Of a DNA stretch of 64,000 nt, positions 26,349 through 34,520 are shown one piece after another. The notes under the pieces were generated by a model, which saw only the letters and a list, made by a program, of their open reading frames with translations, did no database searches and was not told the origin of the DNA. Position 1 is the stretch's first letter. Each line of letters begins with the position of its first letter. The translations under genes were made by a program, and so were the position numbers. Location: positions 49,947 to 113,946 of the forward strand of contig JANJVQ010000007.1 in the NCBI GenBank assembly GCA_024710005.1, given 5' to 3'. Source of the DNA: Paludibacter sp. GTDB lineage: Bacteria; Bacteroidota; Bacteroidia; Bacteroidales; Paludibacteraceae.

Positions 26349-29192
26349 TTATCTGATTATTTTTCTGAAAATTGAATAATCATTGTGCTGAATTGACAAA
26401 ATATAGACATCCGGTGTCCTCAAATGTATATTGAGATGACTTTCTTTTACCACTTGCTGGTGGTATAAAACTCCGGAAATACTATAGATACGCACAAGCT
26501 CTCCCCCTGTTAATCCCGATAAAAACATGCCATCGATTGTTTCTGTAAACTTAATTTCAGGAAGTTTTGTGGGGATTTCACCAGTTTCCAGGGTTGTGGT
26601 TACTTTTACCTGATCTGACAAGGGAGAAATACTGCTTCCCAATGTGGATCTAACAGTATAATAATAATCGGATTGAGGGTCTAACGAGTCCACAACCCAC
26701 TCATTACCGATTACAGGTTCATTTTGTAAAATATAATTAATTTCCTGATTTCCGTATGTAATGCTGAAATCATCCAAAGCAATATTACCGCTAACTTTCA
26801 ATGTATATGTTATACGATAAGCAGTGAAATTTTCAGCTGTAGTAAAATTATAATTCATAAAAAATTTGCCTGTTGAACCAGCATACGCAATGCTGTCAAT
26901 AACAACCCAATCATCTCCTCGTAATGCCATTACATGAAAATATGACCCTGTAGCAGCAGAAGCAAATCTATACATAAAACTAAATGCCGAAACTGGTGCA
27001 GGATATACTGGTGTTTGAAGATACTCTCCTGTGTTACCCAATCGAAGTGAAGGTATTGACACTCCAGAGCTTTGGGTAGAAGTATAACTTCCATTTACAA
27101 TTCCTGTCCAACCATCTGGCAAAGGTTTTCCTGTATCTCCGACAACACCATCAAATCCTTCAAAAACAGTGGTATCAGCACTTCCAACCAATTCATATAC
27201 ATTCAATAAATAATTATTGGTGTACACATCCGGTTCCCAGTTCGCGGTAAACCGGGACGACTGAATATCCTTCGCAGCATTCACTTCCGGAGCTGATAAT
27301 CCTGTTGTTTTAAATTGTATTGTGTTTACGGATCTGGTCGTGTTACCCGACTCAATTACATCTACATAATAGTTGTAAGTTGACTCAGGATTAAGCCCCG
27401 TTACAACAAAAGAAGGTTTTGCCTGCGTTGAAACTGAATGTATAACCGGCACTTCAGGGGTTTGAAAAGTAATCTGGTGAGTACCCAACAAATCAAAGTA
27501 ATCAATCGGATGGGTAACCCACTCACCCTCGTCGTATCGTGTTGTGGGATGGGTAACGGATGATTTCCTTTTTAAGGTTTTATTTTCTCCCCATATCAAT
27601 GCCGAACCCGCATCCGGATAACCAATAATATCTATCATAATACCATTGTGATACAATGCAATAGCATCGTTCCCATTGAAACTCATGACCGAGTCATTTA
27701 CAGCGTCCGCAGCAGCCTCAAGTACGTTTCGGCTATCATTCAGTGCTATTAAATATGTTTTATTATTTGTCAGGGTTCCACTCATCCGGTAAGGAGTTTT
27801 GAAATCACCGGCGCCATTGCTTTGTTTCATCAGGGTGTAATCAGACAAATCAAGCGTTTTGCCTGTTCCGTTGAATAATTCTATAGCTTTGTTATTGCTG
27901 GAACCCTCTACATAAGAAGAAAACAATAAATTTCCTGCTTTTGATATACCCTGAAATACGGTCAGGTTATAATCTGTCGCATGCGGGTTGGCTATCCAAC
28001 TCAATTTTGCACCTACCGGCGAGTGTTCATCGGCCTCCAGCACCATGAAATCCTTACTGGCCTTTCCGCTTATCGGCACCAATCGTGGCTGCGCGAGCCC
28101 CCCTCCCTGAATCAACAGGGTATCAATAAAACTTCCCGAAGATGTGGGGCAAAAGAGAAGCTCAATATTTGTTCCGTTCAGCGCATTTTGCTGCGACAGA
28201 CTGGTAGTTATAAGTTTAAAATTCAGATTGTTTCTTTTCAGCGAGAGACTGAGTCCGGCCGTGATATTAGCTCCCTGAACAAAAATTGATTTGCTTAGTG
28301 TATCTCCCTGAAGAATTACATCAAAGTTCACTTTCTCTCCCAATCGGGGAGCAACAAGATAAGGGTCTGTTTCAACGGGAAACGGATACACGTTAATGGT
28401 ATCACTGCCCCATATATAGTTTACCAAATCAGGATAGTCGATGAACGGATTTCTGTTTCCCTGCACTTTAAAAGCCTCCTCCTGACGGAGCGCTTCTTTG
28501 ATGCTGACAGGATCCTGTTCATGCCATTGCTTTAACAACTCAATTGCCCAGGGTTTCCAGACAGGATAGGTGTTTTTATTGAGCATAGGAGAATTCCAGA
28601 ATGGAGCTAAATCCTGATACACGGTTACAACATAGAAATAAGACCGGGCGAAATCGCCTTTAAACTCATTAGCCGGCTCAAAAACATTACCTGTATAGCC
28701 CGGATAGGTTGCAGGGCCTACTTTACTTACACCATTGTCGGAAGTGGGTGTGCCTGTAACAACTCCAAGTGGATTGTTACTTTTCGACATATTTATCGAA
28801 CCATCCGAAGGATAGAGATGGAACAAATCTTTATAAACCGGCCATTCATTTCCACCCCACCAGCTTTTAGGGAAAGCGTGCTCAATGTGCATGCCCGAAA
28901 CACTCTTAAAACCATCGAAATACCGGACAATGGGTGAATACATGTCGATTACAGAGCCATCCTGATTCTGATCAGTATAGAAAAAACCTTCCCAGGTATA
29001 ACCTGTTCCGCTACCATAACGCAATACCCGTTGTGGTACTGCTAATTGATGCAAAGCTGTCTTCAGCACATCTTTTTGCTTGTTACGGGCATTATGATAA
29101 TAACCGGCAGGTATTTGAGCCGGTATTAAACCTGTGTAAATTACCAACAAAAGCCACAGGAAAATCAAGCGTTTGAATCCGTTTCTATACAT
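26349..29192 (-). CDS. Secreted endonuclease I-family protein with lamin-tail domain and T9SS sorting domain
   Basis: 947 residues, signal peptide about 1-25. The endonuclease I (NucM/BsnI-like) domain spans about 26-265, with catalytic HIEHAFPKSWWG, DLFHLYPSDGSINMSK, FEPANEFKGDFARSYFY and NRNPFIDYPDLVNYIWG. A lamin-tail domain follows at about 410-560 (SSNNKAIELFNGTGKTLDLSDY), then FN3-like segments and a carbohydrate-binding-like sandwich, ending in a T9SS domain (VRIYSISGVLYH to SIFRKIIR). Likely a secreted nuclease degrading extracellular nucleic acid. It is followed upstream by a paralogue (29254-31299), so the pair probably arose by duplication. Confidence 0.9.
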   Translation of the reverse strand: MYRNGFKRLIFLWLLLVIYTGLIPAQIPAGYYHNARNKQKDVLKTALHQLAVPQRVLRYGSGTGYTWEGFFYTDQNQDGSVIDMYSPIVRYFDGFKSVSGMHIEHAFPKSWWGGNEWPVYKDLFHLYPSDGSINMSKSNNPLGVVTGTPTSDNGVSKVGPATYPGYTGNVFEPANEFKGDFARSYFYVVTVYQDLAPFWNSPMLNKNTYPVWKPWAIELLKQWHEQDPVSIKEALRQEEAFKVQGNRNPFIDYPDLVNYIWGSDTINVYPFPVETDPYLVAPRLGEKVNFDVILQGDTLSKSIFVQGANITAGLSLSLKRNNLNFKLITTSLSQQNALNGTNIELLFCPTSSGSFIDTLLIQGGGLAQPRLVPISGKASKDFMVLEADEHSPVGAKLSWIANPHATDYNLTVFQGISKAGNLLFSSYVEGSSNNKAIELFNGTGKTLDLSDYTLMKQSNGAGDFKTPYRMSGTLTNNKTYLIALNDSRNVLEAAADAVNDSVMSFNGNDAIALYHNGIMIDIIGYPDAGSALIWGENKTLKRKSSVTHPTTRYDEGEWVTHPIDYFDLLGTHQITFQTPEVPVIHSVSTQAKPSFVVTGLNPESTYNYYVDVIESGNTTRSVNTIQFKTTGLSAPEVNAAKDIQSSRFTANWEPDVYTNNYLLNVYELVGSADTTVFEGFDGVVGDTGKPLPDGWTGIVNGSYTSTQSSGVSIPSLRLGNTGEYLQTPVYPAPVSAFSFMYRFASAATGSYFHVMALRGDDWVVIDSIAYAGSTGKFFMNYNFTTAENFTAYRITYTLKVSGNIALDDFSITYGNQEINYILQNEPVIGNEWVVDSLDPQSDYYYTVRSTLGSSISPLSDQVKVTTTLETGEIPTKLPEIKFTETIDGMFLSGLTGGELVRIYSISGVLYHQQVVKESHLNIHLRTPDVYILSIQHNDYSIFRKIIR

Positions 29193-29215
29193 TTATCATT
29201 TATTGAATGATAAAT
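29191..29215 (-). promoter_or_regulatory. Hairpin covering the start codon of the endonuclease gene
   Basis: Two perfect 10-base arms (29191-29200 and 29206-29215, ATTTATCATT/AATGATAAAT) with a 5-base loop. The last two bases of the 3' arm are the AT of the start codon, so folding would hide the initiation region. Confidence 0.5.
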
Positions 29216-29253
29216 TTTCGGATAGTTTTGATTTGGTTATATGCTGATAGTTT

Positions 29254-31299
29254 TCAAAATATCACTTTAATACTTTCTGATGTTGTTGTTTGATTACTCT
29301 TAATGATATAAATTCCTTTTGTTTTAAGCGGAATAAAAGCATAACTATCGCTAACCCGGGTTGTAAATATGCATTCTCCGATCATATTATACAGCTCAAT
29401 ATGCGCATTCGCCCCTAAATTATACAGGGCGATTCCGGAAAAAGTTGAAACGGCATAAATATTCTTATCCTTTTGAATATCAATGTTGCTAAAAACAGTA
29501 GTTTGTACTTCAACTCTATTTGATATGTTCGTACTGTTTCCTATTGGAATAACATCGTAGTAATACAAATTGTTTTCTTGCAGATTTGTTACCTGATATG
29601 ACAGGGTATTACCTAATCTCACAGGATATCCTTCGATAGATGTCTTCACCCATGTTTCACCTTCACTGCTAATATTAACTGAGTCAATATAAACACGCTG
29701 ACCTTTTGAGGCTGAAAGCGTTAATGTAGATAAAGTCTGATTTTGAGGCAAATTAACACTGTAGGTGGCAAAATCCACACCGGTTAACCAGGTGGCTATT
29801 GCATTTCCGTTCAGGCTTGCAGTAAGGTTGGCATTTGTATCGCTTCCATAACGTTTGGCAACAACGCTCAACACCACCTCTCCCTGTGATAAATCCAGAT
29901 TCGGAATCGTAACCGAACCATCCTGACTACCCGATGCTAACCGGATAGCTCCATCAACCTGATCAGTTGTAGCATAATATACCCCTCCTGAACTATTCCA
30001 TCCGCTGGGAAGCTTATTGGCTTCAAAGCCTTCAGCTATCAATTCAATTGTTCCATTCTCTTCATTGCTGAGTGTGTAAACATCCAACTCATAGCCGGTA
30101 GCACCTGCTGAAGTCGTCCAGTTAGCAGTAAACGCATCGTGACTTACATCCGTAGCCTGAATAGCCATAAAATTATCAGAAGAAGTTGCCTTGAGCGCAA
30201 TAGTTGCCGGAGTAATTCCACCTCCTGAAACAGATAATACTGCCTGATGATTTCCTATTGATGAAGCAATATGTGTTACTTGTAACACATAGCCGTTTTC
30301 TGCATCTTCTTTCGAAATACGATTGGTATTAATATTAAACAGCGAACTATTCTCTCCACTGATGTTAAGCGTAAGTTCTCCGGTTAAATTATGACCTTTG
30401 ATATTCATCTCTATTGTTGTTACATGTTGATAGGCTACAGTTCCAAAAATCACCTGGTAACCTATCGTAGGCATGCTTAAATATGGAAAATCCACGCTGG
30501 CCGCATTAAAAGGCTGTCCAACTCTATTACCCCAAATGTGTTCAGCTAATTCGGGGTAGTCGATAAACGGATTTCGGTTATTCTGATGCATGTAAATTGC
30601 ATTGTTGCGGGTTATTTCTTTTTGTGAAACCGGATCCTGACGATGCCATTTCAGAAACAACTCTTTGCTCCAGGTAGTAAAGGCAGGATACTTCGTATTA
30701 TTAAACGACTCCCCGCCGATAGTTGTCATTATGTTTTCATAACGGGTTGCAAAATAAAAGTAAGTCCGTGCAAAATCACCTTTGTATTCATCAACCGGCT
30801 CGAAAACAGTACCGGAATAACCACTGAAAGTTGATTTCCCCAGACGACCCTGGCCGTTTGAGAGGGTTGTTCCGCTTGCACATTCCCCAAAAGGATAACT
30901 ACTCCGTTGACCATTCACTTTCCCATCGGTAGGGTAAACATGAAAAGCATCGGAAACCATGGGCGATCTGCTGCTAAACCAACTCTGCGGAATAGAATGT
31001 TCTCTGTTATAACAATCACATACATTTTTATAATTTCCGCATTTCTTCTGTCCGGGCACCCAGGTGCAGGTTGAATACATATCCCACACCTTACCATCTT
31101 CAGTCACATCACTGGTCTGATATATCGTGTATAAATAATCATATGATTTTGATTTATATCCATCTGAAATAATGGTGTGCAATTCAGTCTTCAATTGTGC
31201 ATCCGATTTCCCATTTGCTCTGTTGTAATATGTTGCCGGTGGTTGTGCTACCAGTAAAAGCGTAAATATCGAGACAATACTAAATATAAATAACCTCAT
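29254..31299 (-). CDS. Secreted endonuclease I-family protein with T9SS sorting domain
   Basis: 681 residues, signal peptide about 1-18. The endonuclease I domain (about 20-260) has REHSIPQSWFSSRSP, DAFHVYPTDGKVNGQRSSYP, FEPVDEYKGDFARTYFYFATRY and NRNPFIDYPELAEHIWGN. It has an extra Cys-rich stretch, KKCGNYKNVCDCYN, just before the catalytic His, absent from the paralogue at 26349-29192. Beta-sandwich/FN3-like modules follow (about 270-600) and a C-terminal T9SS domain (IALYNLGANAHIELYNMIGECIF split over 605-640). It lies 61 bases upstream of its paralogue, same strand. Confidence 0.9.
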   Translation of the reverse strand: MRLFIFSIVSIFTLLLVAQPPATYYNRANGKSDAQLKTELHTIISDGYKSKSYDYLYTIYQTSDVTEDGKVWDMYSTCTWVPGQKKCGNYKNVCDCYNREHSIPQSWFSSRSPMVSDAFHVYPTDGKVNGQRSSYPFGECASGTTLSNGQGRLGKSTFSGYSGTVFEPVDEYKGDFARTYFYFATRYENIMTTIGGESFNNTKYPAFTTWSKELFLKWHRQDPVSQKEITRNNAIYMHQNNRNPFIDYPELAEHIWGNRVGQPFNAASVDFPYLSMPTIGYQVIFGTVAYQHVTTIEMNIKGHNLTGELTLNISGENSSLFNINTNRISKEDAENGYVLQVTHIASSIGNHQAVLSVSGGGITPATIALKATSSDNFMAIQATDVSHDAFTANWTTSAGATGYELDVYTLSNEENGTIELIAEGFEANKLPSGWNSSGGVYYATTDQVDGAIRLASGSQDGSVTIPNLDLSQGEVVLSVVAKRYGSDTNANLTASLNGNAIATWLTGVDFATYSVNLPQNQTLSTLTLSASKGQRVYIDSVNISSEGETWVKTSIEGYPVRLGNTLSYQVTNLQENNLYYYDVIPIGNSTNISNRVEVQTTVFSNIDIQKDKNIYAVSTFSGIALYNLGANAHIELYNMIGECIFTTRVSDSYAFIPLKTKGIYIIKSNQTTTSESIKVIF

Positions 31300-31340
31300 T
31301 ACAAAAAAATTAAAAATATATACTAATTAAATGTAGCCTG

Positions 31341-31348
31341 CAAAAATA
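31341..31348 (-). promoter_or_regulatory. Candidate -7 element for the endonuclease pair
   Basis: The minus strand reads TATTTTTG (TAnnTTTG), 41 bases upstream of the ATG at 31299. Confidence 0.45.
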
Positions 31349-31487
31349 CGACAATTATTTATATCCGAACACAAAAGGCCTGATTTTTAGCATAAAAAAC
31401 ACAAAAATATGCACCCGAATTGAATGTGACTTTGTTTGTTGAACAAATACACCGTCTGAACTGTTTTTTAGTTGTAAATAAAGAATA

Positions 31488-31522
31488 TTTGTCTTCAAAT
31501 TGATAAATTTTGACTATTTTTG
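31488..31522 (+). promoter_or_regulatory. Promoter of the fructose-bisphosphate aldolase gene
   Basis: TTTG at 31488-31491 and TATTTTTG at 31515-31522, 23 bases apart, match the Bacteroidota -33/-7 pair. The ATG at 31556 follows 33 bases later. Confidence 0.6.
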
Positions 31523-31555
31523 CACACAAATTATCAAACTATAAATAATAAGTAT

Positions 31556-32548
31556 ATGTTAAGTTACAAAGAACTTGGATTAGTTAACACCAAAGACTTA
31601 TTCAAAAAAGCAGTAGAAGGCGGATACGCTATTCCTGCATTCAATTTCAACAACCTGGAGCAATTGCAGGCTATTATTTCTGCCTGTGTTGAAACAAAAT
31701 CTCCGGTTATCCTGCAAGTATCAAGCGGCGCCCGTAAATATGCCAACCAGACTTTACTGCGTTACATGGCACAGGGAGCTGTTGAATATGCCAAAGAATT
31801 AGGCTATGCCATTCCTATCGCGTTGCACTTAGACCATGGTGATACTTTCGAACTTTGCAAAGAATGTATCGATATGGGTTTCTCTTCAGTAATGATTGAC
31901 GGTTCACATCACTCTTATGAAGATAACATTGCTTTGACTAAAAAAGTAGTAGAATACGCACACTCCAAAGACGTTACAGTTGAAGGTGAATTAGGTATTC
32001 TCGCAGGTGTGGAAGATGATGTGGTTGCTGAACACCATACATACACCCGTCCTGAAGAAGTAATTGATTTCGTTACCCGTACCGGTGTGGATTCGCTGGC
32101 TATTTCAATCGGAACATCGCATGGAGCAAACAAATTTACTCCGGCTCAATGTACCCGTGACGAAAACGGCATTCTGATTCCGCCTCCATTGCGTTTCGAC
32201 ATCCTGGAAGAAATTGAAAAACAAATCCCGGGTTTCCCAATCGTATTACACGGAGCTTCATCAGTTCCTCAAGAATATGTAGCGACTATCAACAACAACG
32301 GTGGCGCACTGAAAGATTCTATCGGTATCCCTGAAGAACAATTGCGTCGTGCTGCTGCTTCTGCCGTATGTAAAATCAACATCGACTCTGATGGACGTTT
32401 GGCAATGACAGCATCTGTACGTGAAACATTTGCTAAAAATCCGGGTGAGTTTGACCCACGTAAATACTTAGGTCCGGCTCGCGAAGAACTGAAAAAACTG
32501 TACATGCACAAGACTAAAAATGTGCTGGGTAGTGCAGGGAAAGCTTAA
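31556..32548 (+). CDS. fba: Class II fructose-bisphosphate aldolase
   Basis: 330 residues from ATG 31556. An upstream in-frame TTG at 31520 lies inside the promoter and is rejected. The enzyme reversibly splits fructose 1,6-bisphosphate with a zinc ion. Motifs include AIPAFNFNNLEQLQAI, LHLDHGDTFE (catalytic Asp and zinc-binding His), SVMIDGSHHSYEDNI, VEGELGILAGVEDD, DSLAISIGTSHGANKF, IVLHGASSVP and CKINIDSDGRLAMT. Single gene followed by a strong terminator. Confidence 0.96.
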   Translation: MLSYKELGLVNTKDLFKKAVEGGYAIPAFNFNNLEQLQAIISACVETKSPVILQVSSGARKYANQTLLRYMAQGAVEYAKELGYAIPIALHLDHGDTFELCKECIDMGFSSVMIDGSHHSYEDNIALTKKVVEYAHSKDVTVEGELGILAGVEDDVVAEHHTYTRPEEVIDFVTRTGVDSLAISIGTSHGANKFTPAQCTRDENGILIPPPLRFDILEEIEKQIPGFPIVLHGASSVPQEYVATINNNGGALKDSIGIPEEQLRRAAASAVCKINIDSDGRLAMTASVRETFAKNPGEFDPRKYLGPAREELKKLYMHKTKNVLGSAGKA

Positions 32549-32550
32549 TT

Positions 32551-32588
32551 TAGCGGAAAACTGAGAACGGAAAGCGAAAAGCTTTTCA
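32551..32588 (+). repeat. Post-stop repeat after the aldolase gene
   Basis: Begins two bases after the stop codon. It contains AGCGGAAAACTGA and AAAGCGAAAAGC, both identical to blocks just after the sufB stop (minus strand, 18990-19021). Confidence 0.6.
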
Positions 32589-32608
32589 TACAAAAAATCT
32601 TACTAAGT

Positions 32609-32638
32609 AAAAGAGATGCCGGAAGGTGTCTCTTTTTT
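32609..32638. terminator. Bidirectional terminator between fba and cdaA
   Basis: Arms 32609-32620 and 32625-32636 pair over 12 bases, with two G-U pairs and a GGAA tetraloop, flanked by A- and T-runs so that it can work on either strand. It touches the cdaA stop codon. Confidence 0.8.
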
Positions 32639-33425
32639 ATTTGTAGGCATACAGGGCTTCGGACAGGAACATTTCAAGTTCTTCCGGTTTTACATTCAGG
32701 GTTAATTCTCCATTGATGGCATAAGAAATTTTGCCGGTTTCTTCTGATACAATGATCGCGATGGCATCGGTTTGCTCGGTAATACCTAAAGCTGATCGAT
32801 GTCGCAATCCCAGTCGCTTGGGAATTTGCTGGTTCTTTGAAACCGGAAGAATACAGGATGCTGCAATGATACGTTCATTGCCGACAATCAATGCCCCATC
32901 GTGCAGGGGACTATTCTTGAAAAACAGGTTCTCTATCAAGCGGGAGTTAATCGCAGCATCAATAATTTCACCTGTTTGCGTGTGAACATCTAAGTTGTTT
33001 TTGCGGGCAATGATGATGAGACCTCCCATGGAACGTTTAGCCAGGCTCCTGCAAGCCAGCACGATCTGTACAATATTATAATCGGTCTTTTCAGAATCAG
33101 TCCGACCATTGCCAAAAAATCTTTTCATGAAATTACCAAACGCCCATTTTCTTTTTGCCCCAATCCTGGAAAAGAAACGACGTATTTCATCCTGAAACAA
33201 GACAATCAATGCGAAAGCGCCGACACTCACAACGCGGTCGAGAATACCTCCCAGCAACTCCATCTTGAACACATAGGAAACGAGATACCACATAATCAGG
33301 AAGCTCAGTATCCCAATGAAAACATTCAATGCACCAGACTTTTTGAGCAATAAAAAAAGCTGATAGAGCAAAATAGCTACCAGTACAATATCAATGATGT
33401 CTTTTAATCCAATCTGAAAACCCAT
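32637..33425 (-). CDS. cdaA: Diadenylate cyclase CdaA
   Basis: 262 residues from ATG 33425, 10 bases after the folP stop. An in-frame ATG at 33461 would overlap folP by 26 bases and add a hydrophilic MHTDNQPNDIL extension. Three N-terminal transmembrane helices (about 8-26, 31-50, 58-75) precede the DAC/DisA_N domain. The catalytic motifs are present: SPLHDGALIVGNERI (DGA) and GLRHRSALGITEQ (RHR). It makes the second messenger c-di-AMP from two ATP at the inner membrane. Pairing with folP is common in Bacteroidota. Confidence 0.95.
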   Translation of the reverse strand: MGFQIGLKDIIDIVLVAILLYQLFLLLKKSGALNVFIGILSFLIMWYLVSYVFKMELLGGILDRVVSVGAFALIVLFQDEIRRFFSRIGAKRKWAFGNFMKRFFGNGRTDSEKTDYNIVQIVLACRSLAKRSMGGLIIIARKNNLDVHTQTGEIIDAAINSRLIENLFFKNSPLHDGALIVGNERIIAASCILPVSKNQQIPKRLGLRHRSALGITEQTDAIAIIVSEETGKISYAINGELTLNVKPEELEMFLSEALYAYK

Positions 33426-33435
33426 AATCAGTATG

Positions 33436-34287
33436 TCATTTGGTTGATTGTCTGTATGCATTAAATATCCGGATGGTTTCTACCGCTTCCTTTACATCGT
33501 GCACCCGCAGGATGGATGCTCCACCCATTAATGCCAACATATTCAGTGCGGTTGTTCCGTTTAAGGCTTGTTCGGGCACTGTTTCCAGCAGTTTGTAAAT
33601 CATCGATTTTCTCGAAATCCCAACTAATAAGGGTGCATTTATCTGTCTGAAAATGGACAGCTTACTCATCATCTCATAATTCTGTTCCAGTGTTTTGGCA
33701 AACCCGAAACCCGGGTCTATAACCACATCATGTACCCCTAATAACCGGAGTTGCGCCACTCTTTTTGCAAGGAACTGCAACACATCAGCCACTACATCCT
33801 CATACTGAGTCTGTTCCTGCATGTGCTGTGGATTTCCCCGGGTGTGCATCAGCACGTAAGCGACCTGTAAGTCCGCAATGGTTTCAAACATAAGTTGGTC
33901 CAGCGTACCTCCTCCAATGTCGTTAATCATAGCCACCCCGTACTCCTGAACCGCCATTCGGGCCACCGGCGACCGGAAAGTGTCGACCGAGAGCACAGCT
34001 TCAGGAAATTTTTTACAAATAATTTCAAGCGCTTCGGAGATTCTTTTTATTTCTTCATCAACCGAAACAGGTGCTGCCTGCGGCCTGGTTGAATAACCAC
34101 CCACATCAATAATGGTTGCTCCATCTGATAAAAAAGTCTCTACCTGCTGAAGCAGCGTACGATCTGATTTGTACCGGCTGAACGCGAAAAAAGAGTCGGG
34201 TGTAATGTTTACAACCCCCATCACGACAGGTGTACGCAAATCGTAGAGCTTACCTTTCAACTTCAGAAACAAATCCGAATCATGCAT
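33436..34287 (-). CDS. folP: Dihydropteroate synthase
   Basis: 283 residues. It condenses 6-hydroxymethyl-dihydropterin pyrophosphate with p-aminobenzoate in folate synthesis. The motifs are PVVMGVVNITPDSFF, ATIIDVGGYSTRPQA, VLSVDTFRSPVARMA, MINDIGGG, YVLMHTRGNPQHMQ, VVIDPGFGFAKTLEQNYEMM, PLLVGISRKSMIY and ILRVHDVKEAVETI. First gene of a two-gene unit with cdaA. Confidence 0.97.
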   Translation of the reverse strand: MHDSDLFLKLKGKLYDLRTPVVMGVVNITPDSFFAFSRYKSDRTLLQQVETFLSDGATIIDVGGYSTRPQAAPVSVDEEIKRISEALEIICKKFPEAVLSVDTFRSPVARMAVQEYGVAMINDIGGGTLDQLMFETIADLQVAYVLMHTRGNPQHMQEQTQYEDVVADVLQFLAKRVAQLRLLGVHDVVIDPGFGFAKTLEQNYEMMSKLSIFRQINAPLLVGISRKSMIYKLLETVPEQALNGTTALNMLALMGGASILRVHDVKEAVETIRIFNAYRQSTK

Positions 34288-34316
34288 TATGTGACCAGTT
34301 TTTTTATTAATCTCCG

Positions 34317-34324
34317 CAAATTTA
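34317..34324 (-). promoter_or_regulatory. Candidate -7 element for folP-cdaA
   Basis: The minus strand reads TAAATTTG (TAnnTTTG), 29 bases upstream of the folP ATG. Confidence 0.5.
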
Positions 34325-34381
34325 AGAAAATATTATACGAAATGATGCTTATTCCCGTTTATTTGAACATAAAATACAGAT

Positions 34382-34438
34382 AAACAGGAGGAAATTTTTC
34401 ACGATTGTACAATAAAATTTCATTTCTCCTGTTTTTTT
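34382..34438 (+). terminator. Orphan terminator-like hairpin in a divergent gap
   Basis: AAACAGGAG(G)AAAT at 34382-34395 pairs with ATTTCTCCTGTTT at 34422-34434, with one bulged G, and a run of seven T follows. No gene lies upstream on the plus strand (folP is divergent), so it may end a small transcript. Confidence 0.55.
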
Positions 34439-34484
34439 AGCGAATAACTTGTCGATTAAAATGCTGAAGTAGCAAGAAATTCGT

Positions 34485-34492
34485 TAATTTTG
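34485..34492 (+). promoter_or_regulatory. Candidate -7 element for the GldJ-like gene
   Basis: TAATTTTG matches TAnnTTTG, 28 bases before the ATG and downstream of the orphan hairpin. Confidence 0.45.
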
Positions 34493-34520
34493 CAAAGTTT
34501 GACTAAATAACATCAACTCT

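Noticed and set aside
31520..31555. TTG start for the aldolase
   Set aside because: It lies inside the -7 element TATTTTTG and so is most likely not transcribed.
33426..33461. Earlier ATG for cdaA, overlapping folP
   Set aside because: It adds a hydrophilic N-terminus; the ATG at 33425 directly begins the MGFQIGLKDIIDIVL membrane segment.
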